The notes beneath the pieces were generated by a model. The model ran no database searches. It had not been told where the DNA came from and saw nothing but the letters and a program-made list of their open reading frames with translations. A DNA stretch of 64,000 bases, from NCBI GenBank assembly GCA_018873245.2, contig JAEMBT020000003.1, forward strand, positions 9,867,843 to 9,931,842, given 5' to 3'. Positions 40,613 to 52,902 of the stretch are shown piece by piece. The stretch comes from Archegozetes longisetosus. Its lineage: Eukaryota > Arthropoda > Arachnida > Sarcoptiformes > Trhypochthoniidae. Within the stretch, counting starts at the first letter, position 1. Every line of letters begins with the position of its first letter. A program made the position numbers and the translations under genes.

Positions 40613-42110
40613 TAGTTTTTAAGTCATCATTAATGTATTTGACGATACTATAAACTTGAAATCAAATTAATTAACTAAAAATGATTCAATAGCACTTCTT
40701 GTAAACATGATATCCAGCTATGAGTATAATGATTACCAGAAAAAATAAAGCATACTTTAGCTGTTCACTCTCGTAAGAGTCTGAAAACACTTTTGGAGTC
40801 AAACTTTTGAAGACTTGAATAATCTGTTGTGGAGGGCTGAAGGCAATTTATGCAAATCAAGTTGAGGGAAAGGACTTGTTCGTCGTCACTCGACTCTAGT
40901 ACATAGAATGTTATTCTAATACTAAACAAGACACATTCGCTGCATAAGAAACAATTGTCTTTCTCACTAACAAATATGTTAATCCTCTTCTAAGGTGGTC
41001 GACATATACCTAAAAACAATGTTAGCCCTGCACAACAAAAATAATTGTACTGTAACTCCATTATTATCAATGCCTCCGAGGTATTAATACGACCAAATTT
41101 TTTCTTAATTCTAATAATATTCAGATTTATGTTGGGACGGAAGACAGAAGCGAATAGTTTTACTTACAAGTTTAGTATCTAAGACTCATTCCCTATCAGC
41201 GTATTATAATTATCTATAATTAGGCTATTATTACAATAGAAAAGCTTTAATTATATAAGTCAAGTTCAGACCCATCTCTCAATGTCTTATACAGTATTTT
41301 CTCCCTTTATATCACAATCCCATCAGGTTTTCCTGCAATTAAATTTCTGAATCACTCTCTGACAGCAAATAAAAAGTTTACACACTTTACGGGCTTACCA
41401 TTTGATAATATCAAATAAAAAATTACATCAATAGGCGTCTCGCATAAGATATAAATCCAAAAATGCTCTCAAAATCAGTGCCTTGATCTATAAATTATCC
41501 TTTGACTTATTTTTATCTAAGCTTATTTATTGAATTTATATAACTAAGTTTCAATTACGCAGTTCAGTAGAAAAAGTAATTAATATAAGAAAATCAAGTT
41601 ATTGTTATGTTTACAATTGAAATTAAAAGCAATAACTTAAAACCTTAACTGCAATTTATAGAATACTTTAACATTAAGCAAAACTCCTTTTTCTCAAGTT
41701 TAACCTTTTTTTAAATTGGTTGCGTGTTGAACCTTTCGCGTAATATCTAATTGTTTCTGTTACCTATTCTTCTCTGTCAGTCGCACGATTTTCTTATTCA
41801 TAAAGTAAACCTTAAATAATGTGATATCATTTTGATGGGCTAACGATTTGCCAAATAATAGTACGGTTGAGAAGGGAATTGACTAAATTAATACACGTTA
41901 TTGTTTGTTTGTGAGTGTTAAAACATGTTATAATTTGAGGAATGGCCTCGACTAACATTACACTCTAATTGTTTAACCTAAAGCATTGCTCTAAATGCTT
42001 GCTCTTATGCTTAATAGCTTAAGTTTGACTACTTTTTCTCCTAATTTTCTTTCATAGCAGTGACCCTTGTTTTTCTTCTTCCTCTAGTTTTTCTTTATCT
42101 TATTATCCAG

Positions 42111-42328
42111 AGAGAAACGGTTGTGAACCACCAGTCGTGATGTCCTTAATAGTTGCTCATCGAACTAATCCCACCTGAGCCTCAATGAGATTTGATTTTC
42201 GCTACTTTATTGCAAGATCGCGAGTGACACTTTCGATTGGGGTTTTGCCAGATTATTATGATTTACAGCTTTGCTCAATATTGTTCGCTTGCATTTCGTT
42301 TCGCCAACATATATTTTATACCAACTGA
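42111..42328 (+). pseudogene. Exon-like island; possible BTB-domain fragment with one TGA
   Basis: A run of pyrimidine-rich acceptor-like sites (AG ending at 42057, 42087 and 42110) leads into a G+C-richer island. After the 42110 acceptor only one frame stays open: GCEPPVVMSLIVAHRTNPT, then TGA at 42176-42178. The same frame then opens again as a 47-codon ATG ORF (42185-42328) beginning MRFDFRYFIARSR and containing VTLSIGVLPDYYDL and ILFACISF. BTB domains have an AHR motif followed by I.L.(D).V.P..F..LL.(F)IY.G.I, so the order AHR then VTL.IGVLPDYYDL..SILFACIS is suggestive. It is the weakest kind of match, since BTB is helical and tolerant. It could equally be an unrelated terminal exon of 22 codons ending at 42178, or chance. 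Confidence 0.2.
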
Positions 42329-42536
42329 ATCAATCAAATTCTAATCGTTTAAAAATCATTTTCAAATCTTATATTTATATTTCAGAGTAATATTTAGAAT
42401 CACATCAGAAGTAATTGTTTGAAAGCTTTTGAGATATTTTCAGTATGAGTTGAAGAAATTTAGAGAAACTTCAAACTTTGGAAAGCAAAAATATATTTGC
42501 TAGACTAGAAATTTTTGCAAATAAAGTGAGGCCGTA

Positions 42537-42578
42537 TGTATATATATATATTAAATATATATATCATATTATACGAGT
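42537..42578. repeat. (TA)n-rich simple repeat
   Basis: Interrupted TA dinucleotide repeat with self-complementary segments (tatatata ... atatatat). Confidence 0.85.
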
Positions 42579-43231
42579 TGAAGACTATTATATATTATAT
42601 TTGATTTAATTTAATGTTAATTTTTTTCATCAAAATATAACATAAATCTTGAGAGAAAACTACTAAGAGTACGAACTTTATTGATATACTGTTAATTTGA
42701 AATTCTAGAAAAGTTATATAAATTTCTTAATATATTGAAGTCATGGCAGGTGTTATCCGATTAAAAAATCTGTAGCAAATAGGAGGTGAAGAGAGATTTA
42801 CAAAACGGATATGAAGAGTGACTTATAATCCGTACATTTTTAATAATTCTAGTAATAATCGTAAAGACTTTTGATCTTATATTTTATTTATTCATTTATT
42901 ATTCAAAAATATGATCACCAAATAGCTGTTGCTTTTGGGCAAAGCTCTAAATATCAAAAAAGATATTTAAAAAAGTCAATTTATCGCCTTCTGAAGATTA
43001 TTACTTATGGACAGGGAAAAGAGATATCCATTTAAAACGAGATTCTGTTATGGATAAGAAGAATATAAAAATACTGATACTATTATTAATGAGACGATCG
43101 AGTTGTATAGGAGCTGATGGAAATATTTGCACGTTTTTCGCATAAATGAGTTCAGCCCCCTCAACCCCCTTTTTGCTCATACTTTTGATCCCTCCTTCTC
43201 TACACTTGACTCAATAAGAATATTTCTTGCC

Positions 43232-43252
43232 CTCTCTCTCTCTCTCTCTCTC
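43232..43252. repeat. (CT)n microsatellite, about 10 units
   Basis: First member of a three-part CT/GA/CT cluster within 262 bp. It is complementary to the GA run at 43356. Confidence 0.95.
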
Positions 43253-43352
43253 AAAAATTGCTTTATATTCCTTATGATAGTTTATAAACACAACTCGCGA
43301 CCAGAAAGAAACGCAATTTGAATAATAGCCAAAAGACTAAGGGTTTCTAGCC

Positions 43353-43355
<3 letters not shown>

Positions 43356-43407
<52 letters not shown>
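43356..43407. repeat. (GA)n microsatellite, 26 units
   Basis: The longest simple repeat in the window (52 bp, uninterrupted). It lies between two CT runs and could pair with either in single-stranded DNA or RNA. Confidence 0.97.
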
Positions 43408-43409
<2 letters not shown>

Positions 43410-43462
43410 TCATTAAAATTTCAAGTCACGAATCTCTCTTATATTTTGGCCCATCGCTTAAG

Positions 43463-43464
<2 letters not shown>

Positions 43465-43493
<29 letters not shown>
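43465..43493. repeat. (TC)n microsatellite, about 14 units
   Basis: Third member of the cluster. It lies inside a 93-codon plus-strand open frame (43446-43727), which the repeat keeps free of stops and which is therefore not annotated as a gene. Confidence 0.95.
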
Positions 43494-43497
<4 letters not shown>

Positions 43498-45338
43498 CTT
43501 TCGTATTACGTGCTAAACAAACTTCTTCTCTCAAACTGAAAGCCTGTTTCCTCTCCCCCTCATATGAGAGTCCGATAACTCCTCATATTATCTCCAGAAA
43601 AGGCTTTTCTCAATTTGACTTTCTTTCTTGTAAAACCACAAAAGAGAAGAGAAGGCGATATTTAGCAATTCGTGCTACTGATAACTGTTACTTAAGAGAA
43701 GCTTTTTTATTATTACTGTATAACTAAACCATAAATTTCTTTTTTATTTCGTAACTTTAAGATGAGAGGCATGTGTGGCGTATTTAATAGGTTACTAACC
43801 GTCCAATTTTGGGCAACTTATTGTTTATCTCCTTATGGTAAAGCGCTACTGAACTCATGTATAATATTTCACTAATGAGTTGATCTTTTCTTGGATTATA
43901 AATAGAAATCTGGGCTGAAATGAGCACGATTTTATCGAATAGTCTTTTGCTCTACTGTAAAATACACATAATTTCTAAAGTAATCGATTTTCTAACTGAC
44001 TTCTCAAACTTTCATCTTTTAAGATCTAAAACTTCTGGATTTTTTGATTAATTTCTAAAAAGATCTTAAAAATGATCCATAAATTCAGAAGCGATTGATT
44101 GATTAATAGATAGTTGTTATCTTCATCCAAAAACGTACTGATTATATCTAAATTAAGACCGAGTTTTAAGCTCTGGAAAGTTTGAGATCTGTTAGATGAT
44201 AAAAATCTAGATCAAGAACTATTACAAGTTATTTAGAGAACAAAACGATTAATGTTTGTTTGAAGAAAGAGTCTATAAACTAAAACTTAGTTCAGATTTG
44301 ATCTGAACAACAATTTCAGACACAACAGGCTAAGAAAGAAAAACATCGGTTTTTAATTGTTTAGTTTATTATGTGTATCAGTTTCAACAATCGAAACAAT
44401 GTGTTAAGAATTATTGTTAACCATTAGTTTGTAATCTAATCACAGCTAGACTACAGAAGCATCTCTTTGTTTGCTTTTTATAACAAAGTTTTCCTGTTTT
44501 TCGTTTAAGATTTAAGTTGAAGGGCTTATTGAGTGGAATACTCGGAGCACTTGTGTTCAGACCACAAAACGTTTAGCTAATTTTCTTTGTCAAACATTAT
44601 TCTTGCAGGCAACATTTATCATTGAACGCCTTTAGTACAATATATTTTCATTAAATAGGCCTAAAATAGTCTTCGGAAATAATGAAATAGGATTTAGGAA
44701 TTGGCCTTAATTTATTGACACAAAGTCACAGAATTACGTTTAAGTAATAAATTTCAGTTACATTCGCAGTCCAATCAAACTTGTGGTGTTTTCTTCAACT
44801 CTGAGTAAATAAATTAAATTTCAAATTGAGAGTCAATTCCCAGAACAGAATGTCCAAACTGCGCAAAAGACTTCTTTAACTGCTGTAGTATTTACATACT
44901 ATTTAATTGATCACATTGAAAATTTAAATGACAAAAATTTTCATTATTTAGTATCAAAAGATACAACGGCTCATTTTTGTTGAGTGACTTGAACTTTCTT
45001 AAACATATTATCATTTTACCAATTAGCATTGTCTCGATAATTAGTGGCTTATGCATTGTATAGACTTTTACAAATTGAACGACTCTACTTTCATATGGTT
45101 TTAGTCTTTTCAAGCTATGTCTCCTTTGCTTTTAGTGAACAGTAGCCTAAAGTTTAAGGTTAGATATTTTTTTAATTAGTAATTATTGACCACAATAATC
45201 ATCAATCGTTTAACTGATTAATAGCATTAGATCTGTATATATTTATCATAGATTGTAGATAATGACCTGAACAGGAAATACTTAAGACAGACCGATTAGT
45301 GTCTGGTCCGCAAATAAGATAGCTATCTAGAAATACGA
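43494..45338. other. AT-rich stretch, no gene seen
   Basis: Only a chance-like minus-strand frame (44892-45113, TTG start). Confidence 0.55.
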
Positions 45339-45378
45339 TCAGATGATCAGATAATCAGACAATCGGACAATCGGAAAT
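45339..45378. repeat. Octamer tandem repeat, 5 units
   Basis: Five consecutive 8-mers: atcagatg, atcagata, atcagaca, atcggaca, atcggaaa (consensus ATCRGANN). The array ends just before the BTB-BACK relic at 45385. Confidence 0.9.
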
Positions 45379-45384
45379 AAAACA

Positions 45385-45756
45385 AAATTTATCGAAATTA
45401 TACAATAAGATCCTAACCCTTATTGAGGATAATATGCCATAAGTTAGAAGTTAGAAGAAATGTTATGGTTGCAGACCACAGATATGATACAGGCATGTTA
45501 TGATGATTTGTTTGTAGAGGCGGCAGCACTGTAGCCATCAAATAGTCTGTAGCGTTGAACTAGTAACACAACAAATTCGCTCAATGATTCGCTACCACTG
45601 GAGAAGGTTTGTCATAGGATAGAGTTTGTCGGCTTTGTGTTGAGACTAGTTCCTCGCGAGCAGTTGATTCACTACTTCAGTTGTTCCGTGAGCTTCATGA
45701 GTGTAGCACACGTTAAACACATATTCGAAAGCTTCATATACTTAATGGGTATTTAG
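45385..45756 (+). pseudogene. BTB-BACK (kelch-like) gene relic, best-preserved copy
   Basis: One reading frame across 124 codons resembles the end of a BTB domain, the linking helix and a BACK domain in the right order. The pieces are FIEII, then Y-stop-G-stop-YAIS, then KLEEML (45388-45465); LQTTDMIQACYDDL (45469-45510); L-stop-PSNSL (45529-45549); LEKVCHRIEF (about 45595-45624); PREQLIHYFS (about 45652-45681); and IFESFI (about 45724-45741). In kelch-like proteins these positions hold the end of the BTB beta/alpha unit, the LQ...AC...L helix, the PSNCL motif, and the EQL..LLS and VFEA..W helices of BACK. The frame is broken by stops at 45406, 45424, 45430, 45445, 45532, 45550 and 45556; the stretch 45559-45753 is open for 65 codons. 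No kelch repeats were seen downstream. Compared with the family, spacing differs by several whole codons in four places. That could be ancestral divergence, or a warning that the match is partly fortuitous. Functional relatives are Cullin-3 substrate adaptors; this copy cannot encode one. Confidence 0.45.
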
Positions 45757-48700
45757 CAGAACAAACTTTTTTCGTGTATATATAACTCCAATGCTATGAT
45801 TGTGGTGTTCGACAGCTATAGCGTTACTGTTCATCGGTTACTTTAATGTCAATTCAACTATCAATTTATGCGATTCGATCTATTTTTGAACTAATGTCTA
45901 TTGAATGACTAACTTTTCGATTCGGAAAATTGTTAAAAAGTTCTAAGATTTTATTTTCTATAACAATATATATGGACTGAACAATTGTTTTTATTGGTTT
46001 TGCTTTGCTTTAAGAGAAAAGAAAGTTTTCGTTTGTTTCACTTTATTTTTGTCAATAATGTGTTGCCTGTAATCAAACATGTCATTTGGATTATTGGCCA
46101 AATCATTGATCGCGTCTCTCTCTTAGGCAACTAATATTGAACTTTCCTTTCTCTTATATATATTTTTTGACCAGTTCTTCTTCTTTAGTGTGTTGTGCCA
46201 TCAGTGAAGACGTGATCGCAATAAATGCCTGTCTTTAGTGCATATATAGTGGAAATACTGTTTTCTTCGCACTAATACTGTTTGAGGATCTGAGATAACA
46301 CCCAAAGTGTACTACCGTTTGGAACCAAAGCAAAAGTGGATTATTATAGTTTGACTACTGGTTTGACACCTATATATACACAACACATTCAATTTAATAT
46401 AGCCTATTGTACTGTATTTAATATATAATAGTGACCTTTTCTGCAGTTCAAAACTCATATTGTGCAACAAATATATATAAATATATATATATATTACTTA
46501 TATATATATATATATAAGTAGGATATATAACCTGTGATCCTATGATTCTGGTAAGAGTCTTAATCGATTTTCTTTTTATTAGTCCATTAATTTATGTTTT
46601 ATTAGTTATCTCTTATTACTTCCTATTCAGTATACTCTCTTTACTAACGATTATTTTTAATTTATCTCCAGTTCAGTTCAGCTTTACTATCAGTTATGTA
46701 ATTAAGTTTTCGACTTTAAAATATGACTCAAATTTTTTACTTGAATACATTAATTTTTTGTTGGAATGCTGACTACTTTTCACTCAAATTATACATTTTG
46801 TGACTACATTCATACTAATCAGTGATAAAAAATAATTAATTGCATAAACTATTTGAACCTAAATAGAAATCCTGTTACTATTGACTGAGCTTAAGTTTTT
46901 CAGCAGAACTAGAGTTTAAATCATTATTGATTTACGAAATAGAGGATAAAAATGTTTATTAATCTTGATTTGATATGCAATAAGTAAGAAAACTTGAATC
47001 AGTGGTAAATTATGATTTTTCAATACTATCAGGCATTTGTTCGATAAGTTACTGAAAGTGACAGCTTTTAAGAAGATATAGAGTAAGTTAGAAATAATGG
47101 TAACTCAATATATAAGAAATGAACATAAATTGTTGATATATGTTTACTGCCAAACTAAAGCACATTATCTTCTGTATGAAACACCAGACCAAAGGAGTAG
47201 AGAAAAATAAATTGATTGAATATGTTTCAGCTCAAAACCAAATAGTATTTGAACGTTAAAATAGATTAACCTTTTCTCTAACCCAAACGTTTGACAACAG
47301 AAACCTTTTGGTTTTAGACAAGAATAAAAGCGTTTTCATCAAACTAAATATATTCGAAAACACAGTTAATTGATAAACAGACGAAAGATGTTGACATTTT
47401 CTGCCACTGATAGCAAGTTAAAGCTATCGAGAAATCTTTAAGTCACACGAAAAAAAGCTTTTGCTCAAATGTTAAACTTTTATTTTAAGTGATTTCCATC
47501 CATTGTAAGGAACAATACTTCCGATAAAATCCACTAGTTTTAAGTGAAAGTCGTAATAAAAGCTAAAAAGCAATTAAAAACAGATAGGAATAGAAATATG
47601 CTGATTATCATCTCAATAATAAGGGTAAAGAAGAGCTGGTTTGCCATAATTTTTGTTTTTGTCGATTTAAGCTGAAGCAATAAAAAGAGAAAAAGATAGA
47701 GAAGGAAAAAGTGTTGTCCTCTAAAAGGAATTTCATTTACTAATGCTATCTCACACTCATTACTTCACTGATAAAGTCAGATGCTCAATATTGAGGTAAA
47801 TTTATTGCTTATTGTAAGACATCAATTAAAAAGTTAAAGCAAAAAACTGAAAAAACTAGTATTTGCCTAATTGACTCTGAAGTCATTTTATAGCCAAAAT
47901 ACATTACAGAATTAGAAGTTTTATTTTTCTTCTCTTACCCATCAAAAAAGTTTAATAATAAATAATGCGTTGCAATATCTCTTCTGTTGTTTTTTATTCT
48001 TCAGCATCTCTTTTTATCATATGAGATGTCATTTAAAGTTCTTATGGATTTTGCCTTCTTTTGAATTGATCCGCTAATTGTTCTCTACTTCGCTCAGGAT
48101 TAAAGGGTCAAAAGTGATTGTTAAGGGGCTGAGAAATGTTTTTGACCTGCATATATTTTGCTTCTCTTTTGCATGTTTTTCATTGCCACACAACTGGCAA
48201 ATAAAAATACTTTCCTTTTATAGCCTGATGTTAACTATGAAAAATGATTTTTATTACTCTCTATCATCCGCCACACATTCACATTGACTGCTATCTCAAC
48301 AAAATATGATAGAAAACTGAAAAGTTTTATACTTTTAAATTATGCGCTAACTAACTATCAATTTCTCACTTCATTCGTGGACTTATGGGGCCATCAATTT
48401 TTAAGTCAATATGAGTTGAATACTCGACATAACAAGTTTTTAATATAAAGCCAAATAAATTTATTTTCTCTTTCAATCTATTATTGTTTGAATGATTTCT
48501 AAAAAAGTTAAGTTATTTTTGTTGAGATTCCGAATGTTTTAGTGAAATCTATTTTTGTTTTTGGGAAAATACGCTGCATACATATCCTTATAGTTAAAGT
48601 TATTTTTGTCAAATAAGTTGACTTTCATTTTCTTATGGAAGTTATAAAATACAGATTGACATAATTTATCTGTAATAGTTTCGCAATGTGCCCAAGCATT

Positions 48701-51301
48701 AAGCAGTAGTTCAACAGTTCTATTCAGTTGTCCTTTTTTCTTCTAAAATAGTGGTTCGTACAGAAGTACAACTCAATTGATTCGATGAAAGATAATTATC
48801 ATAGTCCACTAATAATAACTGAATGTAATCAAACGATTGTAGTTTTAGTTTTCGTACCAAATGGTGCGAAGGATTTTGTTCAGGGCTAACATCTATTGAG
48901 CTAAATGGTTGAATGAAAGCGATAATTATCTAGTATTAACAACCAATTTGATTGGTAATTATCGAAATAGTTTTATTTGACTAATAATTTATTATTGAAA
49001 ATGAATTTAGTTATTATAACTAACTTTTAATTTATGTGTCATTTGTCCTTTTCAAGTTACTTATCTTGTAGATTATTTGTTCGTATCTTTAATTCATAGA
49101 GCATTTCGCAGTCCAATAATTTGAAATGTGTTGACATAAATGCCAATAAATAAATTAGAAATATGTAAAAAATTGTAATTTATTTTAATCAATTCAGGAC
49201 CAATAGTTACCTATTTGTTAGTTGATATTTCCTATAATTTAAAGCGATTTATGTTTGGTATAGATTTGAGTTGCTAATCAAAACTGAAAACAGTATAGCT
49301 GATAGCCTCAAAGAAAAATCATTTAAAAATCTATTAACACAAATAAACAACAGTTCAAATTAAACACAAAGTAAACAATTGGTGCGCAGAAGTATTATTT
49401 GTTGGCCACATAAAAACTTGATTTGCATTTTGATTAAGTCCGCAGTTTTAAGGGATAGAGAGAAGAAAATTAGCTTTGTTTTTGTTAAGGCAGCATTTTC
49501 TCAGTGGTCATTGTGTGCCAGTCATTGTAGTGAATGTGTTTTATTTATACAAATATTAAGCAGAGAATTAAGAGCAACTTTTCTGGTCTAGTGTCATAAG
49601 GTTTAACTAATAACTTATGCAATCCTTACAATGACTAATAGAGAGAGTAAGCAAAAAGCCTATAAGAGTTGTTCATATGTTTATACAGTACTGTTAGCTT
49701 TAGTTTTCTCCTCGTTTTGCCAACTATTCACTCTCTGGTAACGTTGTTTTCACTTTGCATCACTTCTTCACCACATCCAATAACATTCATTAATGCTAAT
49801 TCCCAGCGGACACTAAGGAATTCACTGACTCTGTGGTTATTGCTTGGGGTGGCCATCAATAAAACCAGTTTGTTCTATAGATTTCTGCAATACCATTGAT
49901 GATGGACTTGTTGTTGTAATGGAAGGCGAGATTCGGGCCATTCCCTTAAGGGGTTTCTCCAACTCCACAGAGATATTCCATTTCTATCAATAAACCCAAT
50001 GTTTGATCGACTAAGAAATTAGCTCAAAGATAGTGACTGATATTAAGACCTTTTTTCTAACTTATTCTTGTTCTGAACAAATATCTAGAATGTATATATT
50101 TGTTCTTATGATTAGAAACTATCTTTTGGTGTTGATTGAGAAATCAGATCAAATTATTTGGCAGAAAAGACTGTCTCAAATTGTTTAGTGTTTTCCAGCC
50201 TTTGTTTAGACTTGCTAACAGATATTCACTGAAAATATATTGATATTTGTTTAAGTGCATATTTTTATCTCCTGAAAAAGTAATCAAGATTAATTGAATA
50301 GTTGTTAAGCACGTGCTCTATTGAATTAAACTCTTCTTTCCTTCTAGAGATTCAATTATGTTTTGAATTTCAAGTTTTTTTATTAGAAGTGGAGGAAAAG
50401 TTAGATAAAAGCCAATACTTTCATTCTTCCTGGACTAGATCCTCATTTCTGATAAAATTTAATTTAATTTTAATCTGGCCACAGAACTTCAATATAAAAT
50501 TAATTTTTATCTCGAAGCTTAGTGCAACTTTTAGTGCAAATGAATGAGCTTGAGATTGATTTCAATTACTTTCTCAGTGAAGTCTAATCACTTACGGAGT
50601 TCAATCTGTGATAAGTTGAAAATTGAATCAAAAACAAGACATCGAAATGCGGTCAAGGCTTAGAAAAGCAATCAAGATAGTCGAACAATTTATGACAATC
50701 GGAAGTTTATTCAAGAATTGGTTACTTTGTAACAACTCAGTATATAATCTGCATAAATAAATATCCAGAATAAACAAATAAGACAACCAACGAAAAAGTT
50801 GGGAGAAGAAAAAATGTGATGCAAAAAATAAGCTGATAATTAGAATAAAGCTGTTCTGGACTTTTGTTATGGACTCTCATCATAAGTGGATGTCCTGTTC
50901 ACCAGCCATTTCTCTTATGCTCCGCTAATCACTTCTAGACCGCACCCAATCTTTCTCTAACTCTGAAATGATAATAGTATGGCTCCTGTGTCTGGACGGC
51001 AATGTTGATGGTTCCTAACTCATAGCCTAAACCAAAAGGCAAGAGAAAAAAGTGTAGACCAATACATATTATGAGATCATTTACTAAACGTTTGCGGTGA
51101 CCACACCTTAGCCTTGTTGCTCGTTTTCTGGCCCTTTTTCTACAGATAATTCACGGCTCAAATATCTGGAGTTCTGTTTTAGCTCTGATATAATTGCCAA
51201 TATAAATGTTATATATTTATATAATAAGTAAATAATAATAAGGCTTATATTTAGAGCTGGGCTTTACTCTTGGATTCTCACAATTTAAGTCTAAAAACAG
51301 A
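45757..51301. other. AT-rich stretch, no supported gene
   Basis: No kelch repeats were found after the relic ending at 45756. Small frames at 46542, 48078, 49379, 49669 and 50302 are chance-like. A 10-bp palindrome cccttaaggg is at 49943-49952. Confidence 0.5.
46471..46520. repeat. (AT)n microsatellite with a 26-bp perfect palindrome
   Basis: The AT repeat runs from 46471. Positions 46495-46520 form a perfect palindrome: tactta, seven TA units, taagta. It could extrude as a cruciform or fold into a hairpin. Confidence 0.9.
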
Positions 51302-51544
51302 TTAATCATTGAAAACAAGTTTAGTTTGAAAAGAAAAACTTCTCTTAAAATGTATTGTCCAACAGTTTGGCGTTAACTCGACTACTCGATTTAATTGTGT
51401 TAGTTTTGTTTTTGGTTTCTCTATCCTTTGATCGCTGACAAAGCAAATAAAATCACTACTGAGCTGAATAACCTCCTTCGTAAGAGAGTATATGCTCTTA
51501 TCAAATGTTGAGTACTTTTCATCATTATTTAATGAGCAGTTCAT
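51302..51544 (-). CDS. ORF of 80 aa, minus strand, unknown
   Basis: The ATG is complementary to 51542-51544 and the frame is open to TAA at 51302. I do not recognise it. The product is hydrophilic and mixed in composition, with no signal peptide or membrane helix. It opens MNCSLNNDEKY, has a central SSDFICFVSDQRIEKPKTKL segment, and ends in alternating Phe/Ser/Lys. It is the most coding-like of the remaining small ORFs by composition, with few of the Phe/Leu/Ile runs typical of chance frames in AT-rich DNA, but its length alone is not significant. No adjacent acceptor or poly(A) signal was convincing. Confidence 0.15.
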   Translation of the reverse strand: MNCSLNNDEKYSTFDKSIYSLTKEVIQLSSDFICFVSDQRIEKPKTKLTQLNRVVELTPNCWTIHFKRSFSFQTKLVFND

Positions 51545-52902
51545 CAAAAGTTTGTCTATTGAAACTGATATAAGGTATTAAGACGAGAAAACTATGTGTA
51601 AAACTAAATCTCACTTATCGTATAGTTGTTAAAGTGAACAAAGAATAGGAATTTAGTGTAGTGTGCATTCTTTGCTCAACTAAATCAAATTGTTCAACTC
51701 AATAGACTTTGCATGATTTAAGTCTAACGTGGAGAAGACACTGAAATTTATGACACTCACAACTATACGATAGGAAAACCTTTTATGCTTAAGGTATTAT
51801 TACTTCTTAAGCTGCAATTGTATTGCTCTTATAATGCCTTTTCTCAGTCGCTTTTTCGCGATATGAATGAGAAAACAATTTTTCTCTTTATGCCATTCCG
51901 AATATGAAGAACATTTTTGAATAAGTAGTCTTTATCCTCGTTTTTACGAGTATTTAATGAGAGAAGCTTTCATATACAATAAGCTATTTTTTATTACAAT
52001 ATTTTTCTGCTCAGATTTATTGAAGAGCTTTTGACTGAGGGCTCAATCCAAAATGAGTATTCAAGTATGTAAAACATGTCTATTTCAAAGCAATTTCCAT
52101 AAGAACTGGCAAACTTTCAATGGCTATAGAAAAAAGAATAAGTTTTCTTTCAAGTTTTATCTTTCATCATCAGATTCCGAATGTAATATTTCTTCAAATC
52201 TAATCTGAATGCAAAAATAATCCGCACTTCAATTAAGTCAAATTAAGAAATTAGCGTAACTTGATTTGCTACTGCTACTGAGAAATTTATTTGACTTCTG
52301 GGTCGACGTGTAATATGAAAATGTGGTTTGGACTGTCAATTAAGTTAGTCAGTTTTATTGATAATTGTTGAGAAGAGGAGTGAATAGAATGAACTCATAA
52401 ATGACTTATATAATTGTGCGCTGGCACTAATGATGGATTCTGTGGGATAAAAAATGAGAAAAACCTACAGAATCATAAAAATAAATTCCTTATGATTTGC
52501 TTTATTATAGCATTGATTAACATTAGTAAATAACGTTGACATTATATAACTATCTCATATAACTCGTGTCAGCAATTTTCCTGAGGAACATTTTCAGACC
52601 AAAGCAATTTTCAACATTGTTTACTAGCCATTGGCTATCATAATAGTAATAATAGTAATGTAGTGCGACTGAACACAATGATTATTGTAAATTCCAGGCT
52701 CTAAAGTCGAGTAAAGGAAGAGATAGACAGGGAGAGAATAAAACTATACATAAGAGAAGTAAACCTAAAGCCTCAGCAGAAATAAACAGCAAAACAAATA
52801 AAATGCCTTAAACCTCGTCGGCATTGGAAATGAAATGCTAGAAAATAGGCATCAATTGTGTCTTGTACGTTTTTTGTGTGTATTGCAAACTCGCAGAGAA
52901 TA

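Larger units (their letters stand above)
27855..42028. other. Long AT-rich desert
   Basis: Fourteen kilobases with only chance-like small frames (30464 -, 31159 -, 33736-34406 +, 37102 +, 37976 +, 40122 -) and the minor repeats listed separately. A 12-bp palindrome tgatcatgatca is at 29465-29476. It may be intergenic or part of a very long intron. Confidence 0.55.

Noticed and set aside
43446-43727. 93-codon plus-strand frame
   Set aside because: The first part is translated (TC)n repeat and the start codon is not ATG.
49379-49591. Plus-strand frame with PHKNLI, faintly like the BTB AHK/AHR motif
   Set aside because: Spacing and following residues do not fit; non-ATG start.
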